Below, one piece after another: positions 26,613-35,467 of a DNA stretch of 64,000 nt. Location: NCBI GenBank assembly GCA_050304135.1, contig JBNLDC010000028.1, forward strand, positions 1-64,000, written 5' to 3'. The position numbers and the translations under genes were made by a program. Source of the DNA: JAFGNB01 sp050304135. GTDB lineage: Bacteria; Fibrobacterota; Chitinivibrionia; Chitinivibrionales; Chitinispirillaceae. The stretch's first letter is position 1. Every line of letters starts with the position of its first letter. The notes under the pieces are model-generated. The model was not told the DNA's origin, did no database searches, and was given only the letters and a program-made list of their open reading frames with translations.

Positions 26613-26945
26613 CTAAATCCCGCTTCCCGAAAGCACCTGACTGATGGTGTTGATAATCCCCATAAGTGTGGGGTGCGAAACCTCGAACCGGCGTACAGAG
26701 AGTGATAGGCCGTCAAGTGAGTGCTGCAGAAGCACGTCATCCGGTTCTGTGCGGGTTGCTTCACGCAGCGTTGATTCCGTATAGGAGGCGATGCTTCCCG
26801 CATCTTCGCTATGGGTGGTTTCAAGCTGCTGAATCTCGCCTTTGAGTTTATCGACCAGACCGATCAGCTCGGTTCTCTGGCCCTCCGGAAGCGTTGCGTT
26901 TTCGGCGAGGTTTGTTTTGATACGTTGCAGTGTTTCTTTTATCAT
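26613..26945 (-). CDS. DUF4404-like small helical protein
   Basis: A 110-residue, largely alpha-helical protein. The C-terminal RRFEVSHPTLMGIINTISQVLSGSGI matches my recollection of DUF4404, whose function is unknown. The ATG at 26945 has an AAGGA ribosome site; an in-frame ATG 8 codons upstream does not. It lies 34 bp after ettA and is the last gene of the tol-ettA run. Confidence 0.7.
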   Translation of the reverse strand: MIKETLQRIKTNLAENATLPEGQRTELIGLVDKLKGEIQQLETTHSEDAGSIASYTESTLREATRTEPDDVLLQHSLDGLSLSVRRFEVSHPTLMGIINTISQVLSGSGI

Positions 26946-26979
26946 GTTCTGTTCCTTTGTATGGTCCATCTGAAATTGC

Positions 26980-28662
26980 TTATACGTTGCGCTGCAACGG
27001 TTTGTACTTTACGCGGGTGGGCTGGTCGGCATCGATGCCGAGACGTGCCCGTCGCGCCTCTTCGTACGAGGCGTAGTTACCTTCGTGCCAAACCACGGTA
27101 CTGTCGCCTTCGAAGGCGAGAATATGGGTGGCGAGCCGGTCAAGAAACCAGCGGTCATGGCTGACTACCACAACGCATCCTGAAAAATCGGTGATCGCCT
27201 GCTCGAGTGCCTGCAGTGTCTCGACATCAAGATCGTTGGTCGGTTCATCGAGCAGCAGCAGATTACCACCGCGTTGCAGAAGTTTGGCAAGGTGGACACG
27301 GTTGCGTTCTCCACCGGAGAGTTCAGCGACCGGTTTCTGCTGGTCTGCTCCGGAAAAATTGAATTTCCCGACATACGCACGTGCGTTGACTTCGATTTTT
27401 CCAAGCTCGATGGTATCCCTGCCGCCGGTGATCTCTTCGAAGACCGTTTTGCCGCCGTCGAGGGCGTCGCGGTTCTGATCCACATAGCTTAACTCAACGG
27501 TTTCACCCATTGTCAGGGTTCCGGCATCGGGTTGTTCCTGGGCGGTAATGAGCCGCAGGAGCGTGGTTTTACCGGTCCCGTTGGCACCGATGATCCCGAC
27601 AATGCCTGCGCGGGGGAGGGAAAAATCAAGGTTGTCGAACAACAGACGATCACCATATGCTTTTGTTAATTTATCGGCATTGATGACCACGTTGCCGAGG
27701 CGCGCGCCATGTGGAATGGTGATAATCGCCGAGGTTATGCGATCAGGCGTGGCCTGGTTGCGCAGTTCCTCGTAGGCGGTAAGTCGTGCTTTTCCTTTAG
27801 CCTGCCGGGCCTTCTGTGAAAGGTGTACCCACTCGAGTTCCCGTTTGAGACGGCGCTGCCGTGCACTCTCCTCGCGCTCCTCCTGACCGAGTCGCTGGGT
27901 TTTCTGGTCGAGCCACGAACTGTAGTTTCCCTCCCACGGAATACCGCGTCCGCGGTCGATTTCGAGGATCCAGCCAACCACGTTGTCAAGAAAGTAGCGG
28001 TCATGCGTTACGAGAATCACCGATCCGGCGTATTCGCGCAGATGCCGTTCGAGCCATGCTACCGATTCGGCGTCGAGATGGTTGGTCGGTTCATCGAGCA
28101 ACAGCAGGTCGGGTTTCTGCAGCAGCAGTTTGCAGAGCGCAACACGGCGGCGTTCGCCGCCGGAGAGTTTCGTGACGTCGGCATCGCCGGAAGGAAGCCG
28201 TAGTGCGTCCATCGCTATTTCGAGGTGCCGGTCGAGATCCCATGCGTCAATGGCATCGATTTTATCCTGGAGGGTGGCCTGCCGCTCCATGAGTTTGTCC
28301 ATCTCCGCATCGGACATCTCCTCACCGAATTTTTCCGATATTTCGTCGAACTCAGTAAGCAGATTGCGGACCGGTTGTACCGCGAGTTCAACATTGCCGC
28401 GCACATCGAGTGATTCGTCGAGACGCGGTTCCTGCGGCAGATAGCCGACGGTGCGACCTTTCTCGATCCATGCTTCACCCTGAAATTCAGTATCAATACC
28501 CGCCATGATCTTGAGCAGTGTACTTTTACCCGAACCATTGGTGCCGATGATACCGATCTTGGCCCCGTAATAAAAGGAAAGGGAAATATCTCTGAGAACC
28601 TCACGCCGAGGCGGATAGACCTTAGTGAGTCCGTGCATGTAATAAATGAATTTCTCTGCCAT
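26980..28662 (-). CDS. ettA: ABC-F translational throttle protein EttA
   Basis: A 560-residue cytoplasmic ABC-F ATPase that binds the ribosomal E-site and regulates entry into elongation according to ATP level. Two ABC domains are seen: Walker A GTNGSGKST with LSGGERRRVALC and DEPTNHLD, then Walker A GANGTGKTT with LSGGERNRVHLAKLL and DEPTNDLD. The linker contains the WVHLSQKARQAKGKARL segment. The start MAEKFIYYMHGLTKVYPPRRE and the length match EttA rather than Uup. It sits 18 bp after cpoB on the minus strand. Confidence 0.94.
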   Translation of the reverse strand: MAEKFIYYMHGLTKVYPPRREVLRDISLSFYYGAKIGIIGTNGSGKSTLLKIMAGIDTEFQGEAWIEKGRTVGYLPQEPRLDESLDVRGNVELAVQPVRNLLTEFDEISEKFGEEMSDAEMDKLMERQATLQDKIDAIDAWDLDRHLEIAMDALRLPSGDADVTKLSGGERRRVALCKLLLQKPDLLLLDEPTNHLDAESVAWLERHLREYAGSVILVTHDRYFLDNVVGWILEIDRGRGIPWEGNYSSWLDQKTQRLGQEEREESARQRRLKRELEWVHLSQKARQAKGKARLTAYEELRNQATPDRITSAIITIPHGARLGNVVINADKLTKAYGDRLLFDNLDFSLPRAGIVGIIGANGTGKTTLLRLITAQEQPDAGTLTMGETVELSYVDQNRDALDGGKTVFEEITGGRDTIELGKIEVNARAYVGKFNFSGADQQKPVAELSGGERNRVHLAKLLQRGGNLLLLDEPTNDLDVETLQALEQAITDFSGCVVVVSHDRWFLDRLATHILAFEGDSTVVWHEGNYASYEEARRARLGIDADQPTRVKYKPLQRNV

Positions 28663-28680
28663 TAAAAACTTTCTATACTA

Positions 28681-29421
28681 TTATTTCGTCTGAGCCTTGA
28701 TCACCTGAATTTCAGGTGAATCCGGGCACTGTTCCAATGCCTTTTTCCAGACCATTTTTTTGGATTTGGATTTGTTCTGTTTATCGTAGGCGAGTCCCAG
28801 TTTATAGAGCGCCACACAGAGGCGGGGACCCTTCGGATATTTTTTGACATAGGCGATATATTCCTGTTCCGCATCGGTGTATTTGCGACGTGCATAGTGG
28901 GTTTCGGCAACCCAGTACTCAGCTTCCGCGGCGATGGGCAGATCGGAAAACTGCGCCGCAAGGTCCTTGAAGCCGCTCACCGCGATATCGTAACGGCCTG
29001 CGTTGAAGTCGCTCATGGCGATCTGGAAGAGCTTTTGCGCTTCGCTCGTGCGGGCATCTCCGGCGGCACTGTCGGAGGCGAATTTGGCAGCGAGTTTTTT
29101 CTGGAACTCGGAGGTCTGCTCATCGATCTTCGAGAGGCGGAACTGGTTCTCATTGAGGTTGGAACTGATCTCCGAAACTTTACGGTCGATATCACTGAAT
29201 TTCATCTGCTGGTCGGCACGCATCAACCGGATAACTTCGGTCAGGTTTTTCTGCTCAGCGTACATCTGTTTCTGCAGGGTTATCATCTCCGTCCCCAGAG
29301 AATCGACCCGGGTCTGAATAGCGCGCAGTTCCTGCGTACGCAGCATCGTCATGTTGGTACAACCGCTGCCGGAAAGCAGCAGAGCGGCGACAGCAAAACA
29401 CTTAAGCGGGTGAAACGGCAT
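28681..29421 (-). CDS. cpoB: CpoB/YbgF-like periplasmic lipoprotein
   Basis: A 246-residue Tol-Pal accessory protein that in E. coli coordinates peptidoglycan synthesis with outer-membrane constriction. Residues 1-21 are a lipoprotein signal with lipobox LSGSGC (Cys21), unlike E. coli CpoB, which is periplasmic and not lipidated. A coiled coil (about 30-120, from TQELRAIQTRVDSLGTEM) is followed by C-terminal TPR repeats (AEYWVAETHYARRKYTDAE). It follows tolB by 18 bp in the tol operon. Confidence 0.88.
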   Translation of the reverse strand: MPFHPLKCFAVAALLLSGSGCTNMTMLRTQELRAIQTRVDSLGTEMITLQKQMYAEQKNLTEVIRLMRADQQMKFSDIDRKVSEISSNLNENQFRLSKIDEQTSEFQKKLAAKFASDSAAGDARTSEAQKLFQIAMSDFNAGRYDIAVSGFKDLAAQFSDLPIAAEAEYWVAETHYARRKYTDAEQEYIAYVKKYPKGPRLCVALYKLGLAYDKQNKSKSKKMVWKKALEQCPDSPEIQVIKAQTK

Positions 29422-29439
29422 GGCAACTCCTTGATGGGT

Positions 29440-30684
29440 TTAGAAATCAGACCAATCGGGCATTTTCGCCTCACCCGACGAGGTGATGCGGCGTACTCTG
29501 CTTCCGTTCGGTTTCATGACGTATATGTCGTTACGTCCGCCGTAGCTGTTGACAAAGGCTACCAGCGAACCATCGGGCGACCAGCTCGGGTATTCGTTGC
29601 TTCCGGCAATTGAGGTAATCTGCACCGGGTCGGAACCGTCGGGGCTGATCATCCATATATCGAACTTGCCGTTCTTCGCCATGGAATGGTAGGCGATACG
29701 GTCGCCCTTTGGCGACCATGCGGGAGAATCGGCGTATTTGCTGTGAAAGGTGACCCGTCGCTGATTCGCGCCATCGGCATCCATGCAGTAGATCTGCGGA
29801 TTGCCCGAACGATCGGAAGTAAAGGCGATCTGATACCCGTTGGGTGACCAGGTGGGCGAGGTGTCGACTCCGTAATGAACCGTAAGCTGCTTGGTGCCGC
29901 TCGCATCGGGATTGCAGGTGTATACATCGAGGTTACCCCGCTTTGACGAGGCATAGGCAATGGTACCGTCGATTGGGGAAACGTCGGCCGACGATTCGAT
30001 TCCCTTGCTGTATACGAATATTTTCGAAGCCCCGCTGTAAATCGAACCGCGGAACAGGTCGGGAGTTCCCTTCTGGTACGAGGTCCAGATGACGGTACTC
30101 TTGTCGCTGAACACCGGAAAGATGTTGATCACGTTGTTGTTGGTCAGGTTGACACTGTTGTGACCGTCAAAGTCCATGATCGCGATATTCTTTTTGGAAC
30201 CGTGCGATCGAACGAATAAAAATCTGCTTTCAAATATTCCCCGTTCTCCGAAAAGCATCTCGACGATCTCGTTGGAGTACCGGTGAGACATGCTGCGAAG
30301 GAACTTTGTATCCCCTTTGTATTTTTTACCGATGATAAGCTCCCGGCTCGCCGCATCGCGCAGGAAACACTCGATCACGACCGTGTTGCTTTCAACCGTA
30401 TACTTTCCGTCAATGTAAATGCCGATCCCCGAATCTGCAAAGAGCGCACTGTCGAACTGCGGTTTCTTCATAACGAGGAATCTGCCGCAGAAGTCAAGAT
30501 CGCCCGCGATCACGTCGCCCGGGAGATCCTTCGAGAGTACCGTGCCGTTCGTGGAAACGAAATCGATCACGCCCACCGGGATACTGTCGAACTTTGAGGC
30601 GTACACATCAAGATCGAACTGCTCGGCGGTTGCGGCGGCAGAGGCAAGGAGTATGAACAGTAATACAGTGACGACACATTTCAT
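29440..30684 (-). CDS. tolB: Tol-Pal system beta-propeller TolB
   Basis: A 414-residue periplasmic protein with an N-terminal signal peptide (MKCVVTVLLFILLASAAATAE). An N-terminal alpha/beta domain (about 25-160) is followed by a six-bladed propeller with repeats such as DVSPIDGTIAYASSKRGNLD, SPTWSPNGYQIAFTSDRSG and SPAWSPKGDRIAYHSM. In other Gram-negatives TolB binds Pal; no Pal gene lies in this operon. It starts 2 bp after the TolA stop. Confidence 0.94.
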   Translation of the reverse strand: MKCVVTVLLFILLASAAATAEQFDLDVYASKFDSIPVGVIDFVSTNGTVLSKDLPGDVIAGDLDFCGRFLVMKKPQFDSALFADSGIGIYIDGKYTVESNTVVIECFLRDAASRELIIGKKYKGDTKFLRSMSHRYSNEIVEMLFGERGIFESRFLFVRSHGSKKNIAIMDFDGHNSVNLTNNNVINIFPVFSDKSTVIWTSYQKGTPDLFRGSIYSGASKIFVYSKGIESSADVSPIDGTIAYASSKRGNLDVYTCNPDASGTKQLTVHYGVDTSPTWSPNGYQIAFTSDRSGNPQIYCMDADGANQRRVTFHSKYADSPAWSPKGDRIAYHSMAKNGKFDIWMISPDGSDPVQITSIAGSNEYPSWSPDGSLVAFVNSYGGRNDIYVMKPNGSRVRRITSSGEAKMPDWSDF

Positions 30685-30686
30685 GG

Positions 30687-31388
30687 TTATTTCCTGGTTG
30701 GGATAAGGGTACAGTTCAGATCAAGCTGGTTGTCCTCGAAGCCGGGAGGAAGCTTGCCGAACGGAGCGGCGAGCTTGACGGCCCGAAGCGCGAGATTGTC
30801 GAGGGTGCTGCTGCCTGATGAGGTGGCGATCGACGGGGCGGTGATGGAACCATCCTGTTTGATGGTGAAAGAGACAACCACTTTGAGTGAACGGTTTTCG
30901 GAGGTGGGTTTCCAGTAGCGTTCGAGTTTCTGCTGAACGTTGTTGAGGTACCAGTGATATTTGAAGTTACCGATAGCGGATACCTGAGCCGGTGCCGGAA
31001 TTTCGTCGAGAATAGAGGCGAGTTCATCCAGATCCTCGCGGATCGGGCGGGCGGCGTCCTGACTCTTCTGCGCTTCGTGTTTTTTGCGCGGTGCGCTTTT
31101 ATCGGGTGCGGTACGCGGTTTCGCCTGTTTTTCCTCCTGGGGCTTTCGCTGCCTGATGGCGTTTTCACGAACCGGGACTTTTCTTGCCGGTGCCGGTTTG
31201 AACGGGGAGGAAACCAGTTGAAATGTTTTCGGACGTTCGAACTTGCGCGTTTTCTGCAGCAACCGGCTCATGATCGGCAGCACCACCAGCACCACAACAT
31301 GAAAAAGAATCGATAACGTTAGCAACGCCGGTGTCGGCGCCTTTCTGAAGGTTTCCCGATCGAAAAGCGGCGATGCAGTGGCGTTCAT
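30687..31388 (-). CDS. tolA: TolA/TonB-type energy transducer
   Basis: A 233-residue inner-membrane protein. A single helix (about residues 22-45) is followed by a Pro/Lys-rich periplasmic span (70-120) and a C-terminal TonB-like domain (about 145-233) with WYLNNVQQKLERYWKP and DNLALRAVKLAAPFGKLP. It would couple the TolQR motor to the outer membrane. The ATG overlaps the tolR stop by 1 base. By position it is TolA; the sequence alone could also be a TonB. Confidence 0.85.
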   Translation of the reverse strand: MNATASPLFDRETFRKAPTPALLTLSILFHVVVLVVLPIMSRLLQKTRKFERPKTFQLVSSPFKPAPARKVPVRENAIRQRKPQEEKQAKPRTAPDKSAPRKKHEAQKSQDAARPIREDLDELASILDEIPAPAQVSAIGNFKYHWYLNNVQQKLERYWKPTSENRSLKVVVSFTIKQDGSITAPSIATSSGSSTLDNLALRAVKLAAPFGKLPPGFEDNQLDLNCTLIPTRK

Positions 31389-31807
31389 CAGAAGCTGCCT
31401 GACTTGTCTATCGGCAGGGTCAGAAATCCGAGTTTCACGACTCCCGCGTTCTGGAGTTCCGAAATAATCCGGATAACCATTCCGTAGGGGACCTTCTTGT
31501 CGGCATTGACGAATACGGGAATATCGGTCCGGCCGGTAAATGCATCTTTGAATTCACGTCTGAAATCTACCAGCGAAACTTTCTGCTGATCGATGTAGAT
31601 CTCGTTGCGGCTGTTGATCGATACCTGGATCGACTCGTTGGATTCGACATTGTCGGATTCCGTCTTCGGCAGATCAACCTGCACTCCCTGTGTCATCATC
31701 GGGGCAGTGATCATGAAAATAATCAGGAGCGCAAAGACAACGTCAATGAGATTGGTAAGGTTCAGTTCGCTGATGACGTGGCGTCGTCGTAATCTTCTTC
31801 TGCTCAT
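31388..31807 (-). CDS. tolR: TolR/ExbD-type motor subunit
   Basis: A 139-residue protein with one N-terminal membrane helix (LTNLIDVVFALLIIFMITAP), in which Asp of NLIDVV is the proton-path residue of the family. A small periplasmic domain follows. With TolQ it forms the proton-driven motor that energises TolA. It is 63 bp downstream of tolQ. Confidence 0.92.
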   Translation of the reverse strand: MSRRRLRRRHVISELNLTNLIDVVFALLIIFMITAPMMTQGVQVDLPKTESDNVESNESIQVSINSRNEIYIDQQKVSLVDFRREFKDAFTGRTDIPVFVNADKKVPYGMVIRIISELQNAGVVKLGFLTLPIDKSGSF

Positions 31808-31870
31808 ATACCTGCTTGATGCTGATCGTTGAAGTGAACACCGGCGGGAGCCCTCTCCCGCATACCGCAG

Positions 31871-32608
31871 TTAGCCGCGCGGCTGTTGCGGGGGTCGTGC
31901 CGACCGTTCCGTGTATAAAAGATTGAAGAGTTCCCGTTTGAGTCGAACATGGAGAACATCCTTGAACTCTTCCATTTCGTTTTCGATTGCTTCGGTGCGG
32001 CTGTTGAAGTAGTTGTAGAAAAACAGCGCGGGAATCGCCACCGCAAGACCGACGATCGTGGTAATGAGTGCTTCGGCGATACCCGGGGCAACAACCGGCA
32101 GACTCGCCGATCCCTGATTACCGATTTCGTAAAATGAATTCATGATACCCCAGACCGTGCCGAGCAGTCCCAGAAACGGTGCGATACTGCTGATCATCGC
32201 CAGCAGGAAGACACCTTGTCCGAACGGATTGATCAGAGCGAGAAAACCGCTTTCAAGGCTGTCGTCAGCCATGGTGAACTGGTTCTGCAGAAAAAACGAC
32301 CAGTCCTTCACTCCGGTGTGCGATTGTGCATCCTCAAGAATGCGACGGTATTCGCTTGCACTGATCTTTCCAAGCTGCGCCATGGGCGATTGCAGTTCCT
32401 TCTGATCCAGTTTCTCAACATCGGAAAGACGCGCGAGGCCGGCGTACTTTTTCCGGAATCGTTTGTTGCCGTTGTTGATCTGGGAGAGGATATACAACCG
32501 GTTAAATATGATGCCCCAGGTTGCAAAAGAGCTGAGCATAAGCAGAAATACAATGAATTTGCCTACCCAGCCCGCGCGGATGATCATTTCTAGAACAGGA
32601 ATACCCAT
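31871..32608 (-). CDS. tolQ: TolQ/ExbB/MotA-type motor subunit
   Basis: A 245-residue protein with three membrane helices: about 12-35, then a long cytoplasmic loop, then two helices from about 135 (FLLAMISSIAPFLGLLGTV) and 180 (ALITTIVGLAVAIPALFFYNYF). This is the first gene of the minus-strand operon tolQ-tolR-tolA-tolB-cpoB-ettA. A GGG-type ribosome site precedes the start. The motor drives outer-membrane constriction in cell division. Confidence 0.93.
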   Translation of the reverse strand: MGIPVLEMIIRAGWVGKFIVFLLMLSSFATWGIIFNRLYILSQINNGNKRFRKKYAGLARLSDVEKLDQKELQSPMAQLGKISASEYRRILEDAQSHTGVKDWSFFLQNQFTMADDSLESGFLALINPFGQGVFLLAMISSIAPFLGLLGTVWGIMNSFYEIGNQGSASLPVVAPGIAEALITTIVGLAVAIPALFFYNYFNSRTEAIENEMEEFKDVLHVRLKRELFNLLYTERSARPPQQPRG

Positions 32609-32889
32609 CTACCAACCCTTTCCCCGTCACGTCTGTAACGGAACCTGCACCCGGAAAATATGAAATGTGTATCGAATTGTAACAATTCCGAGACATTATC
32701 TCCATCTATTATAAGTATCAAAACTACTTCCTGAAGGGAAGGTAAGTCAATCGTGTAAATTGAAGCGGGAAAAGGGACGATTTTCTCCGGTTGAAGAGGT
32801 ATGCGAAGATGACCTCCTGGTTCGGGACGCCCCCTCAGTATTGTTTCGTTTCACTGTTCCCCCACTTGTACCAAGCCCGGTCGAGGTAA

Positions 32890-33300
32890 GGAGGCGGGCT
32901 CGCTTTCAAGGTTGATCACCTTTCCCGGATAATTGCGGACATGACCAAACTGCGCACCTACAACGATCATTTCAACCAGAAACAGATAATGTACCTGTAT
33001 CTACTGATTTCCCACTACGTGGTTGACGCGAACGTCCCCATGCACTGCGACCTGCGCGACGATCCGCCCTCGGCCACCGACACCACCAATCCCGGTCCGG
33101 CAACACGGTATCTTGCGGAATCGGTGCACGGTAAGATCGAAGACTAATGGGACAAGGCCTGCCCCCCGGTTGCCGTTGCCGAAGAGATCATTACGGTAAA
33201 CAGAGCCGACGATTTCGGCGGACCAACCGATCTGACTCCCTATGTGCGGTTCCCGCTTGACGACCGTTCGGCCGTCAAAGAGATCAGGCCATACTCCCTG
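32890..33300 (+). pseudogene. Fragment of a zinc phospholipase C / S1 nuclease-like gene
   Basis: The frame is open from 32890 to the TAA at 33145-33147, then continues in the same frame beyond it. Before the stop comes LLISHYVVDANVPMH, a metal-ligand pattern of the zinc phospholipase C / S1-P1 nuclease fold (HYVGD...PLH). The stop falls inside SVHGKIED(stop)WDKACP, which looks like the downstream HXXXWD ligand site. No start codon with a ribosome site is seen, so the 5' part is lost too. Past about 33300 the sequence no longer reads like this family. The family assignment is a motif resemblance, not a search result. The preceding 281 bases (32609-32889) hold nothing recognisable. Confidence 0.55.
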
Positions 33301-33642
33301 GGTACGAACACCTTTGAGTTTGTGGGAGCGAAGCATGGGGTAAGCGTTATCGCTGGCTGTCCTTTAGCTACCGACTTCTGGGAGTTTGCAAGATGCAAAG
33401 AGTTTTCGTGGATAAAGATTGGTCACCCCAAAACCGATATAAATTTGATTGAAGCCACACCTAAAACTAATGATAGAAGCTATTTGTTAACAGACGAGCA
33501 AATAATTGGATTTGTGAAAGGATGCAAGCTACATACTATGGAAAGTTTTGAAAGATTTATGCGAGATGCTCGATATGAACAGCCATACTCATTTTTTGGT
33601 GGGCGTTACAAACCAGTATACTTCCTGATAAGAGAACAATAA
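33244..33642 (+). CDS. Hypothetical ORF, chimeric-looking
   Basis: A 132-residue open frame that shares its first 20 or so codons with the tail of the phospholipase-like fragment and then changes character. From about 33400 it is AT-rich, with Lys/Ile/Asn-rich codons unlike the neighbours. The C-terminal half (KGCKLHTMESFERFMRDAR, then GGRYKPVYFLIREQ) reads like a real protein end but matches nothing I know. There is no clear ribosome site. It may be the remains of a gene inserted into the fragment. Confidence 0.35.
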   Translation: MRFPLDDRSAVKEIRPYSLGTNTFEFVGAKHGVSVIAGCPLATDFWEFARCKEFSWIKIGHPKTDINLIEATPKTNDRSYLLTDEQIIGFVKGCKLHTMESFERFMRDARYEQPYSFFGGRYKPVYFLIREQ

Positions 33643-33920
33643 CAATCAACAACAAAGGATCACAATTTACGTTGCGTTCTGTTTGCTCATTGAGTTGGGC
33701 GTTAAAAAAGACCTACACCCAGCCATAGGCTTCAGTCTAAACGGCGTAAACAAGATATAAGAAAAAACAAAAGGCAGGGCGTAACCACAACGCACAACAA
33801 AGGTTTGGGTGCTACGTTCGCAAAGCCTCACTTGTACTTCGGCAAAAGGCGCAAAATCACGCGGCACTTCACCAAACCTTTAACGATCTATCGCCTTGTA
33901 AACTTGACGATACTTATAGA
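33400..33920. other. AT-rich island with inverted repeats
   Basis: About 520 bases with a base composition clearly richer in A and T than both flanks. Only the end of the 132-residue ORF lies here. It contains TTGGGCGTTAAAAAAG (33695-33710) and several GC-bounded palindromes. It resembles an integron-cassette or other mobile remnant, but no paired RYYYAAC/GTTRRRY core sites are present, so it is not called attC. Confidence 0.45.
33799..33881. repeat. Long-range inverted repeat in AT-rich island
   Basis: AAAGGTTTGG (33799-33808) and CCAAACCTTT (33872-33881) are perfect 10-bp arms enclosing 63 bases with further short GC pairings. The whole could fold as a bulged hairpin, in the manner of recombination sites or structured RNAs. 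Confidence 0.5.
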
Positions 33921-34301
33921 GTGACCTGCGACATGGATGTTTCAGCAAGTCTTTATCTGGAAAGGATTAACCACCCATTCGCCCTTCGCAGTCCGCCTGC
34001 GCGAAGCCGTCCTCCCTCCGCACTGCTCTGGAGAACGGGCCGGTACCGAGTGTTGCTTTCGCGTAGGTATCACGGATCAGTACCCTTCCGGAGGATCGGA
34101 TTGCCCGGTACTGACACGAAGAACGAAGCGGGAGAAGTGTACACAGGGAGCCGGAGCGCATGGCGGTGTGCCGAGCCTGTCGAGGTAATGCGACCCGAAG
34201 GGAATCGAACCGACATACTCCTTGCAATAGTTTCACACTGTTTCTATTTTCACCCACGAACCATGATTCTATCAACCGTCATCTCTTCCAAGGGAGGATT
34301 C

Positions 34302-35252
34302 ATGATCAAGCTGCTCGTCGTTCTCGTGGTGTCTGTTTTTTTCATCGGATGCGATCCGACCATTACCGATCTTCAGGTGACCCCAACGGCCGACGCGTCC
34401 GTCGCGACGGTATCCGCCAAGGTGATGTCGCAGGGATCGTCGAACATGAGCACTCCGTCGGCGGCCTGGCGGGTTTCGGGTTCGGGAGCATCGTTTGCCG
34501 GTGAGACACCGATGAACCCCGCCGAAGACCATTATTATTCGATCGATCTTACAGGGCTTCCCACCGGTTTCCTGGATGTTCGCGTTTGGGTGACCTATGG
34601 ATCGTCCGGTGATCTTGTCAAGGAACGCATCGTGAAATTCTACAACGGTGCCTATTTCGGATTCGACTCGGTACAGGGTACGGCGGGTTGGTCCTTCCAG
34701 GGCATCTATAACGATAACGGACCGGAACAGATTGCACAGTGCCCGCCCGCCGGACTCGATACGTTCCCGAGCAGGGTTCATTTTCCCGACTTTGCACTCG
34801 AAAGCTATCCCTCACCTGCCGGCAGTTATCGCGGAGCACTTTTCGTGTTCACCCATCCGGGGTGCTTTCCCAATACTACTACCTTGGCCATGGGTCCCCT
34901 TTGGCGCTATGCACTTGTCTCGCCGGACCTTTCGGGCGAAACCGCCTGGCAGGGAATTACCGGCTTTTCATGCCGTTTTCAGTCCAACCGGCCCGGTATA
35001 ACCGTCAAGCCTTTGATCCGTGTCCGCAAAACTGACGGCGATACCACCCATTTTACCGGTGCTGATCCGGCTTTTTATCCGATCGATTCGACGGGAATCT
35101 GGTACGAGGTTATCTACACCCTTCCCGCCGGAGCATCCGCACTCATCGACAGAATTCTGAACGTGCAGGTGAATGTTTTCGGCGATGCGGTCATGACCGG
35201 TACGTATCCCGAAGGGGCGAACTATCTTGATGCGGTGTATCCGATTCATTGA
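34302..35252 (+). CDS. Exported lipoprotein of unknown function
   Basis: A 316-residue lipoprotein with a type II signal (MIKLLVVLVVSVFFIGC, lipidated Cys17). The mature protein is beta-rich, with many Thr/Ser/Gly/Pro residues and aromatic positions as in cell-surface beta-sandwich domains, but I recognise no family. The start ATG has an AGGGAGGA ribosome site; a frame open 127 codons further upstream is low-complexity and rejected. A terminator follows at 35285. The 659-base gap before it holds only the island described and a tRNA-like stretch judged spurious. Confidence 0.75.
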   Translation: MIKLLVVLVVSVFFIGCDPTITDLQVTPTADASVATVSAKVMSQGSSNMSTPSAAWRVSGSGASFAGETPMNPAEDHYYSIDLTGLPTGFLDVRVWVTYGSSGDLVKERIVKFYNGAYFGFDSVQGTAGWSFQGIYNDNGPEQIAQCPPAGLDTFPSRVHFPDFALESYPSPAGSYRGALFVFTHPGCFPNTTTLAMGPLWRYALVSPDLSGETAWQGITGFSCRFQSNRPGITVKPLIRVRKTDGDTTHFTGADPAFYPIDSTGIWYEVIYTLPAGASALIDRILNVQVNVFGDAVMTGTYPEGANYLDAVYPIH

Positions 35253-35284
35253 GGTAGCCAAGCTTTACAACTGGCCGTAATAAA

Positions 35285-35357
35285 GGCCGGAAAGGTGAGT
35301 CGGGGATTGATGCGGCAATGCGTTGCGACTCGTTCTTTCCGGCCATTTCGTCTTTTT
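35285..35357 (+). terminator. Terminator after the lipoprotein gene
   Basis: GGCCGGAAAG (35285-35294) pairs with CTTTCCGGCC (35335-35344) and GAGTCG with CGACTC inside, with a short T-run TCTTTTT at 35351-35357. Confidence 0.75.
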
Positions 35358-35467
35358 ACCTTAACCTCACGAAACAGCGGGAGAAATCTATTTCATCTAA
35401 TATTCGTTTCAGAATTCCATATCCCGGAAAATTACCTTAACGTTCTCTCAAACAAGGATTCCCCACC

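Noticed and set aside
33640..33735. Integron attC site
   Set aside because: Only one GTTRRRY-like heptamer is present and no partner RYYYAAC core lies at a suitable distance.
34150..34225. tRNA-like stretch on the minus strand with TCGGTTCGATTCCC
   Set aside because: The T-loop looks right, but the T-stem does not pair and no acceptor or anticodon arm can be built.
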